Source of the DNA: Caldifarciminota bacterium
GTDB lineage: Bacteria; Hydrothermota; Tepidihabitantia; SM23-42
Assembly: GCA_027026255.1 (NCBI GenBank)
Contig: JALVOT010000014.1
Span: forward strand, 211,986 to 275,985
DNA length: 64,000 nucleotides
Reading direction: 5' to 3'
Below the pieces are notes generated by a model. That model did no database searches, had not been told where the DNA came from, and was given only the letters and a program-made list of their open reading frames with translations. Positions 26,958-36,814 of this stretch are shown here, one piece after another. Within the stretch, counting starts at the first letter, position 1. Each line of letters starts with the position of its first letter. Position numbers and translations under genes: made by a program.

Positions 26958-29357
26958 TTGCAGGAACGATTTACTGAGCGGGTAAGAAAAATTTTACACA
27001 TTGCCCATGATGAGGCATTGAAATTTAAACATAATTTTATCGGTACCGAGCATCTCCTTCTTGCGATGATCAAAGAAGGAGAGGGCGTCGGTGCGATGGT
27101 TTTAATTAATTTAGGGATTGAACTCAATGAACTGCGCAAAAGTATTGAGAATTCAATCTCCGTCGGTCCGGGTGGGAAGATTGATGTTCCCCTGAGCAAT
27201 GAGGCCCGGGTCTGTCTCAATTATGCAATGGAGGAGGCAAAAAATTTCGGCCATTCTTATGTCGGCACCGAGCATCTTTTATTGGGCATCATAAGAACCG
27301 GAGGTAGCCTTGGCGCCCAGATTCTGGAATCAATCGGGATTGATTATGAAACAATAAAGAACGAGATTATCCAACTTCTAAAACCCGAAGGAGTGGTTAC
27401 CACTAAGGCGCGGGCAAAGCGCAGGGGTTCAGCACTTGACCTTTTTTCCCGCGACCTTACTCGCCTTGCCCGGGAAGAAAAACTTGACCCAATCATTGGA
27501 CGGGAAAAGGAGATCGAGCGGGTGATTCAGATTCTTTCGAGGCGCAAAAAGAATAATCCGGTTCTGGTCGGTGAAGCCGGGGTTGGTAAGACCGCAATTG
27601 TCGAGGGTCTTGCCCAGGATATTATTGCCGGTAATGTTCCTGATTCCTTAAAGAATAAAAGGGTTGTCGCCCTGGATTTGGCATCAATCATCGCCGGGAC
27701 AAAGTATCGGGGTCAGTTTGAAGAAAGGTTAAAGGCAGTCATCAATGAAGTAACAAAAAATAAAGATATTATAATATTCATTGATGAACTCCATACCATC
27801 GTTGGCGCCGGAGCAGCCGAAGGTGCGATTGATGCATCAAATATGTTGAAACCGGCACTTGCCCGGGGTGAAATTCAGTGTGTTGGGGCAACAACGCTTG
27901 AGGATTACCGGAGATATATTGAGAAAAATGGTGCATTAGAAAGACGATTCCAGCCGATTATTGTTAATCCTCCAACTGTAGAAGAGACGATAAATATTTT
28001 ACATGGTCTCAAAAAGAAATATGAAGATCATCATCAGGTAATCTACACTGATGAATCACTTGAGGCGGCAGCACGACTTTCCAACCGCTATATTACTGAC
28101 CGTTATCTTCCTGATAAGGCAATTGATGTGATTGATGAGGCCGGGGCGAAGGTAAAACTATCAAGGGTAGTTAAAGATGATACCGTGCTGGAACTTGAAG
28201 CCCAGCTCAATGAGATAAAATTGAAAAAAGAAAAGATGGTTGCGGAACAGAGATTTGAAGAGGCTGCAAGATTAAGGGATGAACAGCAGAAGCTTATGAC
28301 CGTGCTTAAAGAAAAAGGCGACACCGGACAATCTCCAAGACCTACTGTAAGGGTTGAAGACATCGCCTTTGTTGTTTCCCGCTGGACCGGTATCCCGGTA
28401 TCCAGGATTGAAGAGCGCGAATCAAAAAGGCTTCTAAAGATGGAAGATGAACTGAAAAAGAAGATTGTGGGCCAGAATGAAGCAATCAGTGCGATTGCCA
28501 AGGCGGTTAGACGCAGCCGTGCCGGAGTAAAGGACCCCAGGCGGCCGATTGGTTCCTTTATATTTCTTGGTCCGACCGGGGTTGGAAAGACAGAACTTGC
28601 CCGCCGCCTTGCGGAATTTTTATTTGGTGATGTAAATTCCCTGATTACACTTGATATGTCTGAATATATGGAAAAATTTAATGTCTCACGACTGATCGGT
28701 GCACCACCCGGTTATGTAGGATATGAAGAGGGGGGTCAATTAACCGAAAAGGTGCGAAGAAAACCTTATTCTGTCGTATTATTTGATGAAATTGAAAAGG
28801 CACATCCCGATGTCTTTAATATTCTCCTCCAGATCCTTGAAGATGGTCAATTGACCGATTCTTACGGACGAAAGGTTGATTTCAAAAACACGGTCATCAT
28901 AATGACATCGAATATCGGCACTGCGGATATTCAAAAAGGTAACGGCATAGGGTTCGCAAAGATTTCTGCAAATGTCTCTTATGAGAAGATGAAAACACGA
29001 CTGCTTGAGCAGGTGCGCAAGCTCTTCTCCCCTGAATTCCTCAATCGTATTGATGAGATAGTCGTCTTCAGGAAACTCACCAAAACTGATATGAAGCAAA
29101 TTGTCGGTATCTTAATTAAAGAAGTGGAAGAGCGCCTTACCGAGAAAAATATGACATTAGAACTTGATGAAGGAAGTAAGGAGCTCCTTGTTGAACAGGG
29201 TTTTGATCCGGAATTCGGTGCCCGACCCATCAAACGCACAATCCGCAGATTGATTGAAGACCCACTTTCCGAGGAAATTCTTAAGGGGAATATAAAAGAA
29301 GGTAGACATATCAAACTGGTAAGGTCAGGCGACAAAATAAAGTTCAAACAGAGATGA
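26958..29357 (+). CDS. clpC: AAA+ unfoldase ClpC
   Basis: This 799-residue Hsp100 protein feeds substrates to the ClpP protease. Two Clp-N repeats cover about 1-145. The first AAA module has Walker [14 protein letters not shown] near residue 208 and Walker [15 protein letters not shown]. The middle domain has a UVR-type motif, [17 protein letters not shown]. The second AAA module has [14 protein letters not shown] near 539 and [13 protein letters not shown], then the ClpB D2-small domain. The middle domain and length mark ClpC rather than ClpB or ClpA. The start is TTG 26958, five bases after AAGGAGG. The stop overlaps bamA (ATGA). Confidence 0.95.
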   Translation: MQERFTERVRKILHIAHDEALKFKHNFIGTEHLLLAMIKEGEGVGAMVLINLGIELNELRKSIENSISVGPGGKIDVPLSNEARVCLNYAMEEAKNFGHSYVGTEHLLLGIIRTGGSLGAQILESIGIDYETIKNEIIQLLKPEGVVTTKARAKRRGSALDLFSRDLTRLAREEKLDPIIGREKEIERVIQILSRRKKNNPVLVGEAGVGKTAIVEGLAQDIIAGNVPDSLKNKRVVALDLASIIAGTKYRGQFEERLKAVINEVTKNKDIIIFIDELHTIVGAGAAEGAIDASNMLKPALARGEIQCVGATTLEDYRRYIEKNGALERRFQPIIVNPPTVEETINILHGLKKKYEDHHQVIYTDESLEAAARLSNRYITDRYLPDKAIDVIDEAGAKVKLSRVVKDDTVLELEAQLNEIKLKKEKMVAEQRFEEAARLRDEQQKLMTVLKEKGDTGQSPRPTVRVEDIAFVVSRWTGIPVSRIEERESKRLLKMEDELKKKIVGQNEAISAIAKAVRRSRAGVKDPRRPIGSFIFLGPTGVGKTELARRLAEFLFGDVNSLITLDMSEYMEKFNVSRLIGAPPGYVGYEEGGQLTEKVRRKPYSVVLFDEIEKAHPDVFNILLQILEDGQLTDSYGRKVDFKNTVIIMTSNIGTADIQKGNGIGFAKISANVSYEKMKTRLLEQVRKLFSPEFLNRIDEIVVFRKLTKTDMKQIVGILIKEVEERLTEKNMTLELDEGSKELLVEQGFDPEFGARPIKRTIRRLIEDPLSEEILKGNIKEGRHIKLVRSGDKIKFKQR

Positions 29358-31546
29358 TATTTTTCCTATTAAGTCTGACCGTCGCTGATATTTCGGTCCA
29401 GGCACATTGGACCGATCCCCAGCTAATAATCCAGACCGCCGGTATAAAGGTGGGTGAAGAATTTCAACCATCTTCCATTCAAAATGCTATAGAAAATCTA
29501 AATCGTCTTCAACTATTTGACTTCATTGCAATCGATACCACAATCATGGCGGACGGTATTTTCATCAAAATCATTCTTGACGAGGCGCCATTCCTTAAAG
29601 GAAAACCGAAATTTATTGGTAACAAAAAGATAAAGACAAGGGATTTAGAAAAAAAGATTGGACTTCGTCCTGGTCAGGTGTTAACCCAGAAGACAATTTT
29701 TGATGCCACTACCAAGATAAAAGAATATTATAAAGAAAAACACTTTTACAATACCGTAGTGCACGACAGCCTCATAAAAGATACTACGAATAAGGCATAT
29801 CTCTATTTCATAATTAATGAAGGCAGCCAGCCCCGGGTTGGGAAAATAATAATTAATGGAAATGAGGCGATCTCGGATTCAAAACTTAAACGCAAAATGG
29901 CAACGAAGGAAAAAGGATTTCTCCGAAGTGGAAAATTGGATAGAAAGAAATTGAAAGAGGATATTGAAAAACTCAAGTCTTATTATGAAGAAAACGGATT
30001 TCTGGATGTGAAGATTGAGGACCCGAAGATTGAAGTCAAAGACAACAAATTTATAATCACCATAAATATTCAGGAGAATAGAAAGTATTATATTGGTAAA
30101 ATAACCTTTAAAGGTAATACAGTATTTGACACCACCGCCCTGAGGCATATGCTTGCATATCACCCCGGGGAGGTTTACAATCTGACCAGAGTGGAAAAGA
30201 CTTTACAGGCATTTAATACCGCCTACTGGGATGAGGGTTATATCTACTGTTCAATAATCCCCGATGAAACGGTTGAGGATAGTGTTATCAATATTGAATA
30301 TATATTTAATGAATCGACGCCGGCGAATATCAATCGGGTCATAATAACAGGAAACTATAAAACCCGGGAAAAGGTTATCCGCAGGGAAATTGTCACATTT
30401 CCCGGTGAGAGATTTCGTCGCTCCGCAGTTATACGCAGCCAGCGGGAAATTTTCAATCTTGGTTATTTTGAAGATATCGGAATTGATACAGAAAATCCTG
30501 ACAGCAGCGGCAATATCGATCTGGTTTACAATGTCAAGGAAAAAGAAGGGGTAGGAACAATTGGTGCTGGTATGGCATATTCTGCCCAGGATAAATTGAC
30601 CGGCTATCTGGAACTTTCCCATCCCAATCTTTTTGGCCGCGGCCAGAGAATCTACACCAAACTTGAGATTGGAGGAAGACTGACGAATTTCCAGATTGGA
30701 TTTGTTGAACCCTGGTTATTTGATACAAGAACAACTTTCGGTACCGACCTATACTATACAAATCGACTCTGGGATTTTTATACAAAAAGGGATATCGGTT
30801 TTTCCAATCGGGTCAGTTTCCCATTTTACTTAGATTACACCCGATTCAGCTACAGTCTTCGAACCGAGAGAACCCAGATACTCAATATTTCCAGTTCCTA
30901 TACCCCACCCGGCAGCGGGTACAGCCTTTTTGAAGACACCATCCCAAAATGGACGGTTGCCAATAGTTTTGGCCTTACCCGTGACACAAGGGATTATATA
31001 TTTAATCCATCAAGTGGTTCTTATATTTCGCTAAACACCGAGTTTGCGAAAAAATTTCTGTTTGCCAATGTTGATTATAATCGCTATACCTTTGAGATAA
31101 GGACATACTATCCGGTCTTCTGGAAATTCGTATTGATGACCAGACTGAAGGCCGGTATAGTAACAAGTATTGATGAAGTGCCGTTCTACAAAAGGTTCTA
31201 TGCAGGAGGAGTCGGGGTTGATGGCATCCGTGGTTATACAGACCGCTCAATCTCACCCGAGGTTGACGGTCGAAAGGTCGGCGGCAAGGCGATTCTCATT
31301 AATAATATTGAATTGAAACTCAAAATTTCCCAGCGTTTTGCCCTGCTTGCATTTTATGATGCCGGTAATGCATATCAAACTTTCAAAGATGTCAATCTCC
31401 ACGAACTGTATCGTGGGGCGGGGATTGGAATCCGGGTGGAAATTCCAATGATGGGTGTAGTGGGGTTTGACCTTGGATACGGCTTTGATCGGGAAAATCC
31501 CGGTTTTGAACCGCACTTCCAGATTAATCCCTTCGGGATGTTCTGA
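29354..31546 (+). CDS. bamA: Outer-membrane protein assembly factor BamA
   Basis: The 730-residue protein has a very short signal peptide, then five POTRA domains (about 20-390) and a 16-strand Omp85 barrel. The barrel lid motif is [15 protein letters not shown] near residue 625, equivalent to VRGF/Y, and the last residue is Phe. BamA inserts beta-barrel proteins into the outer membrane. Its ATG overlaps the clpC stop, an unusual coupling. The Skp-type gene follows 15 bases on, matching the common bamA-skp order. Confidence 0.93.
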   Translation: MIFFLLSLTVADISVQAHWTDPQLIIQTAGIKVGEEFQPSSIQNAIENLNRLQLFDFIAIDTTIMADGIFIKIILDEAPFLKGKPKFIGNKKIKTRDLEKKIGLRPGQVLTQKTIFDATTKIKEYYKEKHFYNTVVHDSLIKDTTNKAYLYFIINEGSQPRVGKIIINGNEAISDSKLKRKMATKEKGFLRSGKLDRKKLKEDIEKLKSYYEENGFLDVKIEDPKIEVKDNKFIITINIQENRKYYIGKITFKGNTVFDTTALRHMLAYHPGEVYNLTRVEKTLQAFNTAYWDEGYIYCSIIPDETVEDSVINIEYIFNESTPANINRVIITGNYKTREKVIRREIVTFPGERFRRSAVIRSQREIFNLGYFEDIGIDTENPDSSGNIDLVYNVKEKEGVGTIGAGMAYSAQDKLTGYLELSHPNLFGRGQRIYTKLEIGGRLTNFQIGFVEPWLFDTRTTFGTDLYYTNRLWDFYTKRDIGFSNRVSFPFYLDYTRFSYSLRTERTQILNISSSYTPPGSGYSLFEDTIPKWTVANSFGLTRDTRDYIFNPSSGSYISLNTEFAKKFLFANVDYNRYTFEIRTYYPVFWKFVLMTRLKAGIVTSIDEVPFYKRFYAGGVGVDGIRGYTDRSISPEVDGRKVGGKAILINNIELKLKISQRFALLAFYDAGNAYQTFKDVNLHELYRGAGIGIRVEIPMMGVVGFDLGYGFDRENPGFEPHFQINPFGMF

Positions 31547-31561
31547 TATGGAGGCGACAAT

Positions 31562-32500
31562 ATGAAAAAATATTTATTATTTATTTTATTGACCTTGAGT
31601 TTTACCTTTTCCAAGGAGACAAAAATTGGTTTTGTAGATTCTAAACGAATCTTTTCTGAGTATCAAGCAAGCGCAGCAGCAAGTGCCCAGTTTAATGAAT
31701 TTGTAAAGTCCTGCCAGGATTCGGCCGCGGTATTGCGTCAAAATATTGAAAAATTGCAATCCGAACTTGAAGCGCAGAAATTGGTTCTTTCTGAAGAGGC
31801 GCGATTAAAAAAATTAGATGAGATTGATGTCCTGACAAAGGCTTATAATAATTATCTTCAGGATGTCTTTGGAAGTGGCGGTAAGATTGAGCAGAAAAAC
31901 GATGAATTGATGGCTCCCTTGATAAAGAAAATAAATGAGGCGGTAGCGAAGATTGCTGAACAGGAAGGATTTAAGATTGTCCTTGACCTGTCAGAAGGGA
32001 TATATTATGCAGCGGGTGAACTTGACATCACCGACTTAGTAATAAATCAGTTGAATCTCGAATACGGACCGGCTGCAACCCCTGCGGGTGAAGTCAAAAA
32101 GACGATCGCAATCTTCCCCCTGCGTGAAGAGAATTCTGAGGCACAAAATGCTAAACTTGGAGAACGAGCCCAGGATGAATTGTATACAGCAATAAACACC
32201 TTCCGCACCCGATATAATATTATCGCCAAAAATATGGTGAAGGCTGAAATGCTTAAGCATAACCTGAGGAGATATATCGAAGATGACCAGGCATACAGAA
32301 TTGGCCGCACCCTGTTGTGCGATTACATCATCATCGGTAATATCAAAAAATCCGTCAATAAGATAAATTATACAATCAGTATCCGAAAGGTCGATGGGGA
32401 AAAGATAATCGCCCAGCGTAAGCGGACGGTTACTGAAGAGTTCAAACTTTCCGAATCATTAAATAATGACCTCCGGGCACTTTTGTCTAAAATAGAATAA
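31562..32500 (+). CDS. Skp/OmpH-like periplasmic chaperone fused to a TolB-N-like domain
   Basis: A signal peptide (YLLFILLTLSFTFS) is followed by an OmpH/Skp domain, about residues 20-165: KIGFVDSKRIFSEYQASAAA, a long coiled coil, and KIAEQEGFKIVLDLSEGIYY with DITDLVINQLN at the end. Skp holds unfolded outer-membrane proteins for BamA. The family normally stops there at about 160-170 residues. Here about 140 more follow (IAIFPLREENSEAQNAKLGE ... LLCDYIIIGNIKK), which look like the amino-terminal alpha/beta domain of TolB, FlgO or CsgG-type proteins. The second assignment is less sure. Confidence 0.8.
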   Translation: MKKYLLFILLTLSFTFSKETKIGFVDSKRIFSEYQASAAASAQFNEFVKSCQDSAAVLRQNIEKLQSELEAQKLVLSEEARLKKLDEIDVLTKAYNNYLQDVFGSGGKIEQKNDELMAPLIKKINEAVAKIAEQEGFKIVLDLSEGIYYAAGELDITDLVINQLNLEYGPAATPAGEVKKTIAIFPLREENSEAQNAKLGERAQDELYTAINTFRTRYNIIAKNMVKAEMLKHNLRRYIEDDQAYRIGRTLLCDYIIIGNIKKSVNKINYTISIRKVDGEKIIAQRKRTVTEEFKLSESLNNDLRALLSKIE

Positions 32501-32605
32501 AGCGAAAGTCAAAAAATAACCCCGGATAAAACAATGAATCACGACGATGGGACGCCTTGCGGTATTTAAACTACACAAAGTTCCGAAACGGTGCAAAGAC
32601 AGTAA

Positions 32606-32718
32606 GAATAAAAATGCTTCACGGCATTAAACGCCCGCCGTGTTGTGCCAAAAAATGATTTCCCGGACCATTCAAACCAAACAAATAAAATATCCCAAAC
32701 AACCATCGCTGCCGTATA
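32606..32718. repeat. Dispersed intergenic element, copy B
   Basis: This is the partner of 19074-19187. It has GCTTCACGGC, with CACGGC (32620-32625) pairing with GCCGTG (32637-32642) over an 11-base loop, then an A-run, CCCGGACC, CAAACCAAACAAATAAAATA and ATCGCTGCC. Relative to copy A the stem carries a compensatory T-A to G-C change. It lies between the Skp fusion and the Fur-type gene, 36 bases before the -35 of the latter. Confidence 0.45.
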
Positions 32719-32753
32719 ACGGATAAAAAACCTGCACCGGTGAACTAAAGTTC

Positions 32754-32781
32754 TTGACAAACCCGATATTCTGATTATAAT
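32754..32781 (+). promoter_or_regulatory. Consensus promoter of the Fur-family gene
   Basis: TTGACA (32754-32759), a 16-base spacer and TATAAT (32776-32781) match the sigma-70 consensus exactly. The ATG at 32791 is only 9 bases beyond the -10 and has no ribosome-binding site, so translation is probably leaderless. Confidence 0.7.
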
Positions 32782-32806
32782 GATTCCATAATGAAAATGA
32801 TTATAA
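32773..32806. promoter_or_regulatory. Possible PerR/Fur operator over the -10 and start codon
   Basis: TTATAAT (32775-32781) and ATTATAA (32800-32806) are exact inverted half-sites of the PerR-type box, but 18 bases apart instead of the usual 1. GATTATAA also occurs twice as a direct repeat (32773 and 32799). The site covers the -10 and the first codons of the regulator, so binding would shut off its own gene. Confidence 0.4.
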
Positions 32807-33249
32807 GTTATGACAAATTAAAAACCGAGTTGAAATCCCACGGACTAAAGCCAACCTTTCAGAGAATTAAAATTCTTGAGTATCTGGAAAATAATAAAAA
32901 CCATCCAACTGCAGAAATAATCTTTGATAAACTGAACCATAAGATACCGACGATATCGATTACAACAATCTATAACACCTTGAATACCTTTATTAAAAAA
33001 GGTCTGCTCTCGGCAATCACAATCACCGGTAAGGAAATAAGATATGAATACAACCCTCTGCCCCACCACCACTTTCTCTGTAAGCGGTGCGGCAGCATTA
33101 TTGATATCAATATCAACTGTCCGTTTACCAACGGCACAAAGAAAACGGTCGATGGACATAAAATCGATGAAGTGCACGGCTACTTCAAAGGTATTTGTAA
33201 GGACTGCCTCAAAAAAGAGGCTAAACATAAGAAGTCTAAGAATGTCTAA
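32791..33249 (+). CDS. Fur-family metal/peroxide regulator, PerR-like
   Basis: The 152 residues fit the Fur family: a winged helix (LKPTFQRIKILEYLENNKNH, then ISITTIYNTLNTFIKKGLL) and a C-terminal dimerisation and metal domain. HHHFLCKRCG and ICKDC give the two CxxC pairs of the structural zinc site typical of PerR. The downstream genes are nearly all for oxygen, peroxide and iron handling, so a PerR role is favoured over Fur (inference from context). It is the first gene of the island and seems to be leaderless. Confidence 0.88.
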   Translation: MKMIISYDKLKTELKSHGLKPTFQRIKILEYLENNKNHPTAEIIFDKLNHKIPTISITTIYNTLNTFIKKGLLSAITITGKEIRYEYNPLPHHHFLCKRCGSIIDININCPFTNGTKKTVDGHKIDEVHGYFKGICKDCLKKEAKHKKSKNV

Positions 33250-33268
33250 TAAATGAAGGAGGATTTAA

Positions 33269-33493
33269 ATGAGAGAAAAAGTGGAAGAAGTCCTTAACAA
33301 TATAAGACCTGCATTGCAGGCGGATGGCGGTGATGTAGAATTGGTCGATGTAACTGAAAACGGAATCGTGAAGGTAAAACTTACCGGTGCCTGTGGAACT
33401 TGTCCTATGAGCACCTTTACCCTCAAACTTGCGATTGAAAAAAAGCTGAAAGAAAAAATTCCTGAAGTTAAATCGGTCGAGCAGGTTTTTTAA
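33269..33493 (+). CDS. Nfu-type Fe-S carrier (NifU C-terminal domain)
   Basis: The 74-residue protein is a single NifU_C domain, with [20 protein letters not shown] and the cluster-binding CxxC in [14 protein letters not shown]. Nfu proteins carry a [4Fe-4S] cluster between subunits of a dimer and deliver it to apo-enzymes. It has a strong AAGGAGG site and sits right after the regulator. The island codes for several Fe-S enzymes (KorDA) and for the IscS/IscU-like pair, so it may serve as their carrier. Confidence 0.92.
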   Translation: MREKVEEVLNNIRPALQADGGDVELVDVTENGIVKVKLTGACGTCPMSTFTLKLAIEKKLKEKIPEVKSVEQVF

Positions 33494-33510
33494 AAAAATT
33501 GAGGATGAAT

Positions 33511-34692
33511 ATGAATCCTGAGAAAAAAAGAAGATTAAAGGACCTAATCAGACGTCTGGATAAAGACGAGGACCCGTCGGTGATTAAAAAAGAATTTAAA
33601 GAATTAATAAAAGAAACGACAGCCGCTGATATATCACAAATTGAACAGGAACTCATCACCGAGGGTATGCCAGAAGAAAAAATTCATAAACTCTGTGACA
33701 TTCACCTTGAAGTATTTAGAGAAACGATTGAAAAACAGAAGATTGAAACTAAACCAGACCATCCAGTCAGCATTCTTATGAATGAACATAAGGCGATTCT
33801 GGATCTGGTTGATAATCTCCGGCGCCTGACAAATCACGCACTAAATGCTCAGGACCGCGCCCGGCTCCAAGAAATCATAGACAAATTGAAGGACTCATCC
33901 AGCCATTATATTAGAGAAGAAAATGTCCTTTTTCCCTTTCTTGAAAAATACGGTGTGGTCCAGCCGCCCAAGATTATGTGGAGCGAGCATGAACAGATCA
34001 GGGCTAAAGAAAAAGACCTGTTCGAGCTTTTTGATAAATCAAAAGAGACCGAAGATATTACAAAAGATTTGAATAACCTGATTATCGCACTTGCGGAGAT
34101 GCTCTCTAATCACTTTTATAAAGAGAATAATATCCTTTTCCCCACCGGCTTAAAGGTTATCCCGGAAAATGACTGGGTGGAGATTAGAAGACAGTTTGAT
34201 CAACTTGGTTACTGCTGTTTTATCCCTGCACCTCCGGCTTTGACTCCGACTGAGGAACAGACTCCGGTAAAATCGGCTCCGGATGGAAAAATTTCCCTTG
34301 AAATCGGTGAACTTTCCGCCGAACAAATAAAGTATATCTTTAATACACTGCCGGTCGATATAACCTTTGTGGATAAAGAAGACAGCGTCCGTTTCTTTAA
34401 TCAATCCGCGGCAAGAATCTTTCCCAGAACCTCGGCAATCATTGGTCGAAAGGTTCAGAACTGTCATCCCCACAAAAGTGTTCACATCGTCAATAAAATA
34501 ATTGATGAATTCAAATCCGGCAAAAGGGATGCCGCCCGTTTCTGGCTGGAAATCAATAACCGGCTTATCTATATTCAGTATTTTGCGGTTCGCGACAAAG
34601 AAAATCAATATTTGGGTGTCTTGGAGGTAACCCAGGATATTACAGATATCAAAAAGATAACTGGAGAAAAAAGGCTTCTGGAGGATGTATGA
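33511..34692 (+). CDS. DUF438-hemerythrin-PAS protein
   Basis: Three domains are seen in 393 residues. DUF438 covers about 1-75. A hemerythrin HHE domain covers about 80-225, with iron ligands in [30 protein letters not shown] and [14 protein letters not shown]-terminal PAS domain (about 270-390; [34 protein letters not shown]) ends in DITDIKKI. Hemerythrins bind oxygen or NO; PAS domains sense ligands or redox. A soluble oxygen/NO sensor or scavenger is likely. GAGG lies 6 bases before ATG 33511; ATG 33505 and TTG 33499 are in-frame alternatives. It overlaps hrb by 4 bases. Confidence 0.88.
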   Translation: MNPEKKRRLKDLIRRLDKDEDPSVIKKEFKELIKETTAADISQIEQELITEGMPEEKIHKLCDIHLEVFRETIEKQKIETKPDHPVSILMNEHKAILDLVDNLRRLTNHALNAQDRARLQEIIDKLKDSSSHYIREENVLFPFLEKYGVVQPPKIMWSEHEQIRAKEKDLFELFDKSKETEDITKDLNNLIIALAEMLSNHFYKENNILFPTGLKVIPENDWVEIRRQFDQLGYCCFIPAPPALTPTEEQTPVKSAPDGKISLEIGELSAEQIKYIFNTLPVDITFVDKEDSVRFFNQSAARIFPRTSAIIGRKVQNCHPHKSVHIVNKIIDEFKSGKRDAARFWLEINNRLIYIQYFAVRDKENQYLGVLEVTQDITDIKKITGEKRLLEDV

Positions 34693-35384
34693 ACACAAGT
34701 GCACTGCATAAGATAAGTTATGGGCTCTATATTGTCTCTTCGATAAAAAATGATAAATTTAATGGTCAGATTGCAAACACATTTTTCCAAACAACATCAG
34801 AACCACCCACCTGTGCAATATGTATCAATAAAAAAAATCTCACCTATAATTACATTGAGGCAAGCAAGGTCTTTACGGTTTCCGTTCTGGAACAGGATAC
34901 ACCAATGAAATTTATCGGACAATTCGGATTCAAAAGTGGTCGGGATATCGATAAATTCAAAAACATAAAATATAAACTCGGCAAGACTGGAGTCCCCATC
35001 GTGCTTGAATATGCAGTCAGTTATTTTGAATTTGAGGTGATTGACTCGATGGATACAGGAACCCACACCCTATTTATCGGTAAACTGATTGACGCTGAGA
35101 TTATTCAGGATAAAGAGCCTATGACCTATGCATATTACCATAAAGTAAAAGGCGGGCTTTCACCAAAAAGCGCCCCTACCTACATAAAAGAAACAATAAA
35201 TAACAACAAAGGAGAAGATAAAATGATTAAATATCGCTGCACATTATGTGGATATATCTATGATCCAGAAAAAGGAGATCCTGATTCTGGTATAAAACCA
35301 GGAACTCCATTTGAAAAAATCCCTGAGGACTGGGTCTGCCCGGTCTGTGGAGCAAATAAATCGCAATTTGAAAAGGTGGGATGA
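34689..35384 (+). CDS. hrb: High-molecular-weight rubredoxin: flavin reductase domain plus rubredoxin
   Basis: Residues 1-160 are a flavin-reductase-like FMN domain ([18 protein letters not shown]-type loop, [14 protein letters not shown]), and 179-231 are a rubredoxin ([14 protein letters not shown] ... [14 protein letters not shown]). In Moorella the same protein, Hrb, passes electrons from NADH to the flavodiiron protein FprA for oxygen or NO reduction. fprA follows directly, 1 base after the stop. An internal AAAGGAG site 8 bases before Met179 could also give a free rubredoxin of 53 residues. Confidence 0.92.
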   Translation: MNTSALHKISYGLYIVSSIKNDKFNGQIANTFFQTTSEPPTCAICINKKNLTYNYIEASKVFTVSVLEQDTPMKFIGQFGFKSGRDIDKFKNIKYKLGKTGVPIVLEYAVSYFEFEVIDSMDTGTHTLFIGKLIDAEIIQDKEPMTYAYYHKVKGGLSPKSAPTYIKETINNNKGEDKMIKYRCTLCGYIYDPEKGDPDSGIKPGTPFEKIPEDWVCPVCGANKSQFEKVG

Positions 35385-35385
35385 T

Positions 35386-36570
35386 ATGTCAACGATAGAA
35401 ATAAAACCGGGTATTCTTTATAGCGGAGTCCGGGACTGGGATCGAAGATTGTTTGATGAACTGATACCACTTCCGGATGGAACGACCTACAATACCTATA
35501 TCATAAAAGGAAGTGAAAAAACCTGTCTGATTGATACGGTTGATCCGGCAAAGACTGATGAATTTATTGAAATCCTCAATAAGCTGGGCATCAGAAAACT
35601 TGACTATTTGATTGCCAATCATGCAGAGCAGGACCACTCTGGTTCAATCCCGGCTATTTTAGAAAAATTCCCGGACGCAGTGGTTGTCACTAATACCAAA
35701 TGTAAGGGCCTGTTAATGGATATGCTTGGCGTCGCCGACGATAAATTTCTCGAGATAAAAGACGGCCAGTCCATCTCTCTGGGAGATAAAAACCTTCAAT
35801 TTATTATCGCACCCTGGGTCCATTGGCCCGAAACTATGCTCACCTATCTACCTGAAGACAAAACCCTCTTTCCCTGCGACTTATTCGGTTCGCATCTGGC
35901 AACAAGCAAACTTTATGCCGATCGAAATCCTAAGGTTTATGAATCGGCAAAACGCTATTATGCCGAGATAATGATGCCCTTCAGAAATAATATTAAAAAT
36001 CACCTGGAGAAACTTCAGAAGTTTGATATCGAACTCATCGCCCCAAGTCACGGGCCGATTTACAATCATCCGGAATTCATCCTGGACGCATACAGGGATT
36101 GGACATCGGATACAGTAAAGAATGAAGTCGTCCTGCCCTATGTTTCAATGCACGGCAGTGTTGAAAAACTCGTTCAGTTCTTTATCGATGCCCTTATCCA
36201 GAGGGATATTACCGTTCACCCCTTTAACTTAACTAAAACCGATATCGGTAATCTTGCGATATCACTGGTTGATGCCGCGACGATTGTCATTGGAACGCCT
36301 ACGGTTCTTACCGGACCGCATCCTTCAGTCATTTATGCAGCATACCTTACTAACGCCTTAAGACCAAAAACAAGATTTGCATCGATTATCGGGTCATACG
36401 GTTGGGGTGGCCGCACCAAAGAGGTGCTGATTTCTATGTTAAGCAATCTTAAAGTAGAATTAATTGAACCGGTGATGATAAAGGGTTATCCACAGGAAGA
36501 GAACCTGAAACAACTAAATATCCTCGCCGATGAAATACTGAAAAAACATAAGGACATTGGAATCGTCTGA
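35386..36570 (+). CDS. fprA: A-type flavodiiron protein (oxygen/NO reductase)
   Basis: The 394 residues contain a metallo-beta-lactamase-like diiron domain and a C-terminal flavodoxin domain. All iron ligands of the family are present: His79, Glu81 and Asp83 in NHAEQDHSG, His146 in VHWPETM, Asp165 in FPCDLFGSH and His222 in APSHGPIYNH. The FMN site has SMHGSVEKLVQ and GTPTVLTGPHPS. It reduces oxygen to water, or NO to N2O, using electrons from Hrb. The ATG at 35386 is used; an open frame upstream overlaps hrb without support. Confidence 0.95.
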   Translation: MSTIEIKPGILYSGVRDWDRRLFDELIPLPDGTTYNTYIIKGSEKTCLIDTVDPAKTDEFIEILNKLGIRKLDYLIANHAEQDHSGSIPAILEKFPDAVVVTNTKCKGLLMDMLGVADDKFLEIKDGQSISLGDKNLQFIIAPWVHWPETMLTYLPEDKTLFPCDLFGSHLATSKLYADRNPKVYESAKRYYAEIMMPFRNNIKNHLEKLQKFDIELIAPSHGPIYNHPEFILDAYRDWTSDTVKNEVVLPYVSMHGSVEKLVQFFIDALIQRDITVHPFNLTKTDIGNLAISLVDAATIVIGTPTVLTGPHPSVIYAAYLTNALRPKTRFASIIGSYGWGGRTKEVLISMLSNLKVELIEPVMIKGYPQEENLKQLNILADEILKKHKDIGIV

Positions 36571-36574
36571 TTTA

Positions 36575-36814
36575 ATGGGAACGAAGATAAATCCAGACTA
36601 TTGTAAGGGTTGTCACATCTGTATTATGATCTGTCCGCGTAAGGTATATGAGCATAATAAGTCCCTATCTAATTCCGGCTATCCGGTCCCGGTAGTGGCA
36701 CATCCGGAATCGTGCATCGATTTCAATAAAGGACCATCCGACAAAAAAAAGTGTGCGCTCTGTGTCCTTACCTGTCCGGAGCACGCAATTGACTGGGCGT
36801 ATGAAGATAATTGA
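36575..36814 (+). CDS. korD: 2-Oxoacid:ferredoxin oxidoreductase delta subunit, 2[4Fe-4S] ferredoxin
   Basis: This is a 79-residue ferredoxin with CKGCHICIMICPRKV and a second CALCVLTCPEHAID, separated by a longer linker than in clostridial ferredoxins. It precedes the alpha, beta and gamma subunits of a 2-oxoacid oxidoreductase and overlaps the alpha gene by 14 bases, so it is their electron-transfer subunit. ATG 36575 is preferred over TTG 36557. Like its partners it is oxygen-sensitive, which fits an island that removes oxygen. Confidence 0.9.
   Translation: MGTKINPDYCKGCHICIMICPRKVYEHNKSLSNSGYPVPVVAHPESCIDFNKGPSDKKKCALCVLTCPEHAIDWAYEDN

Noticed and set aside
28103-28501. Long minus-strand frames inside clpC, bamA and copA
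   Set aside because: They are Ser/Phe-rich mirror frames of strongly supported genes, without ribosome-binding sites.
32566-32760. A 64-codon minus-strand frame over the intergenic element
   Set aside because: The frame is explained by the repeat copy B; no start signal or family is seen.
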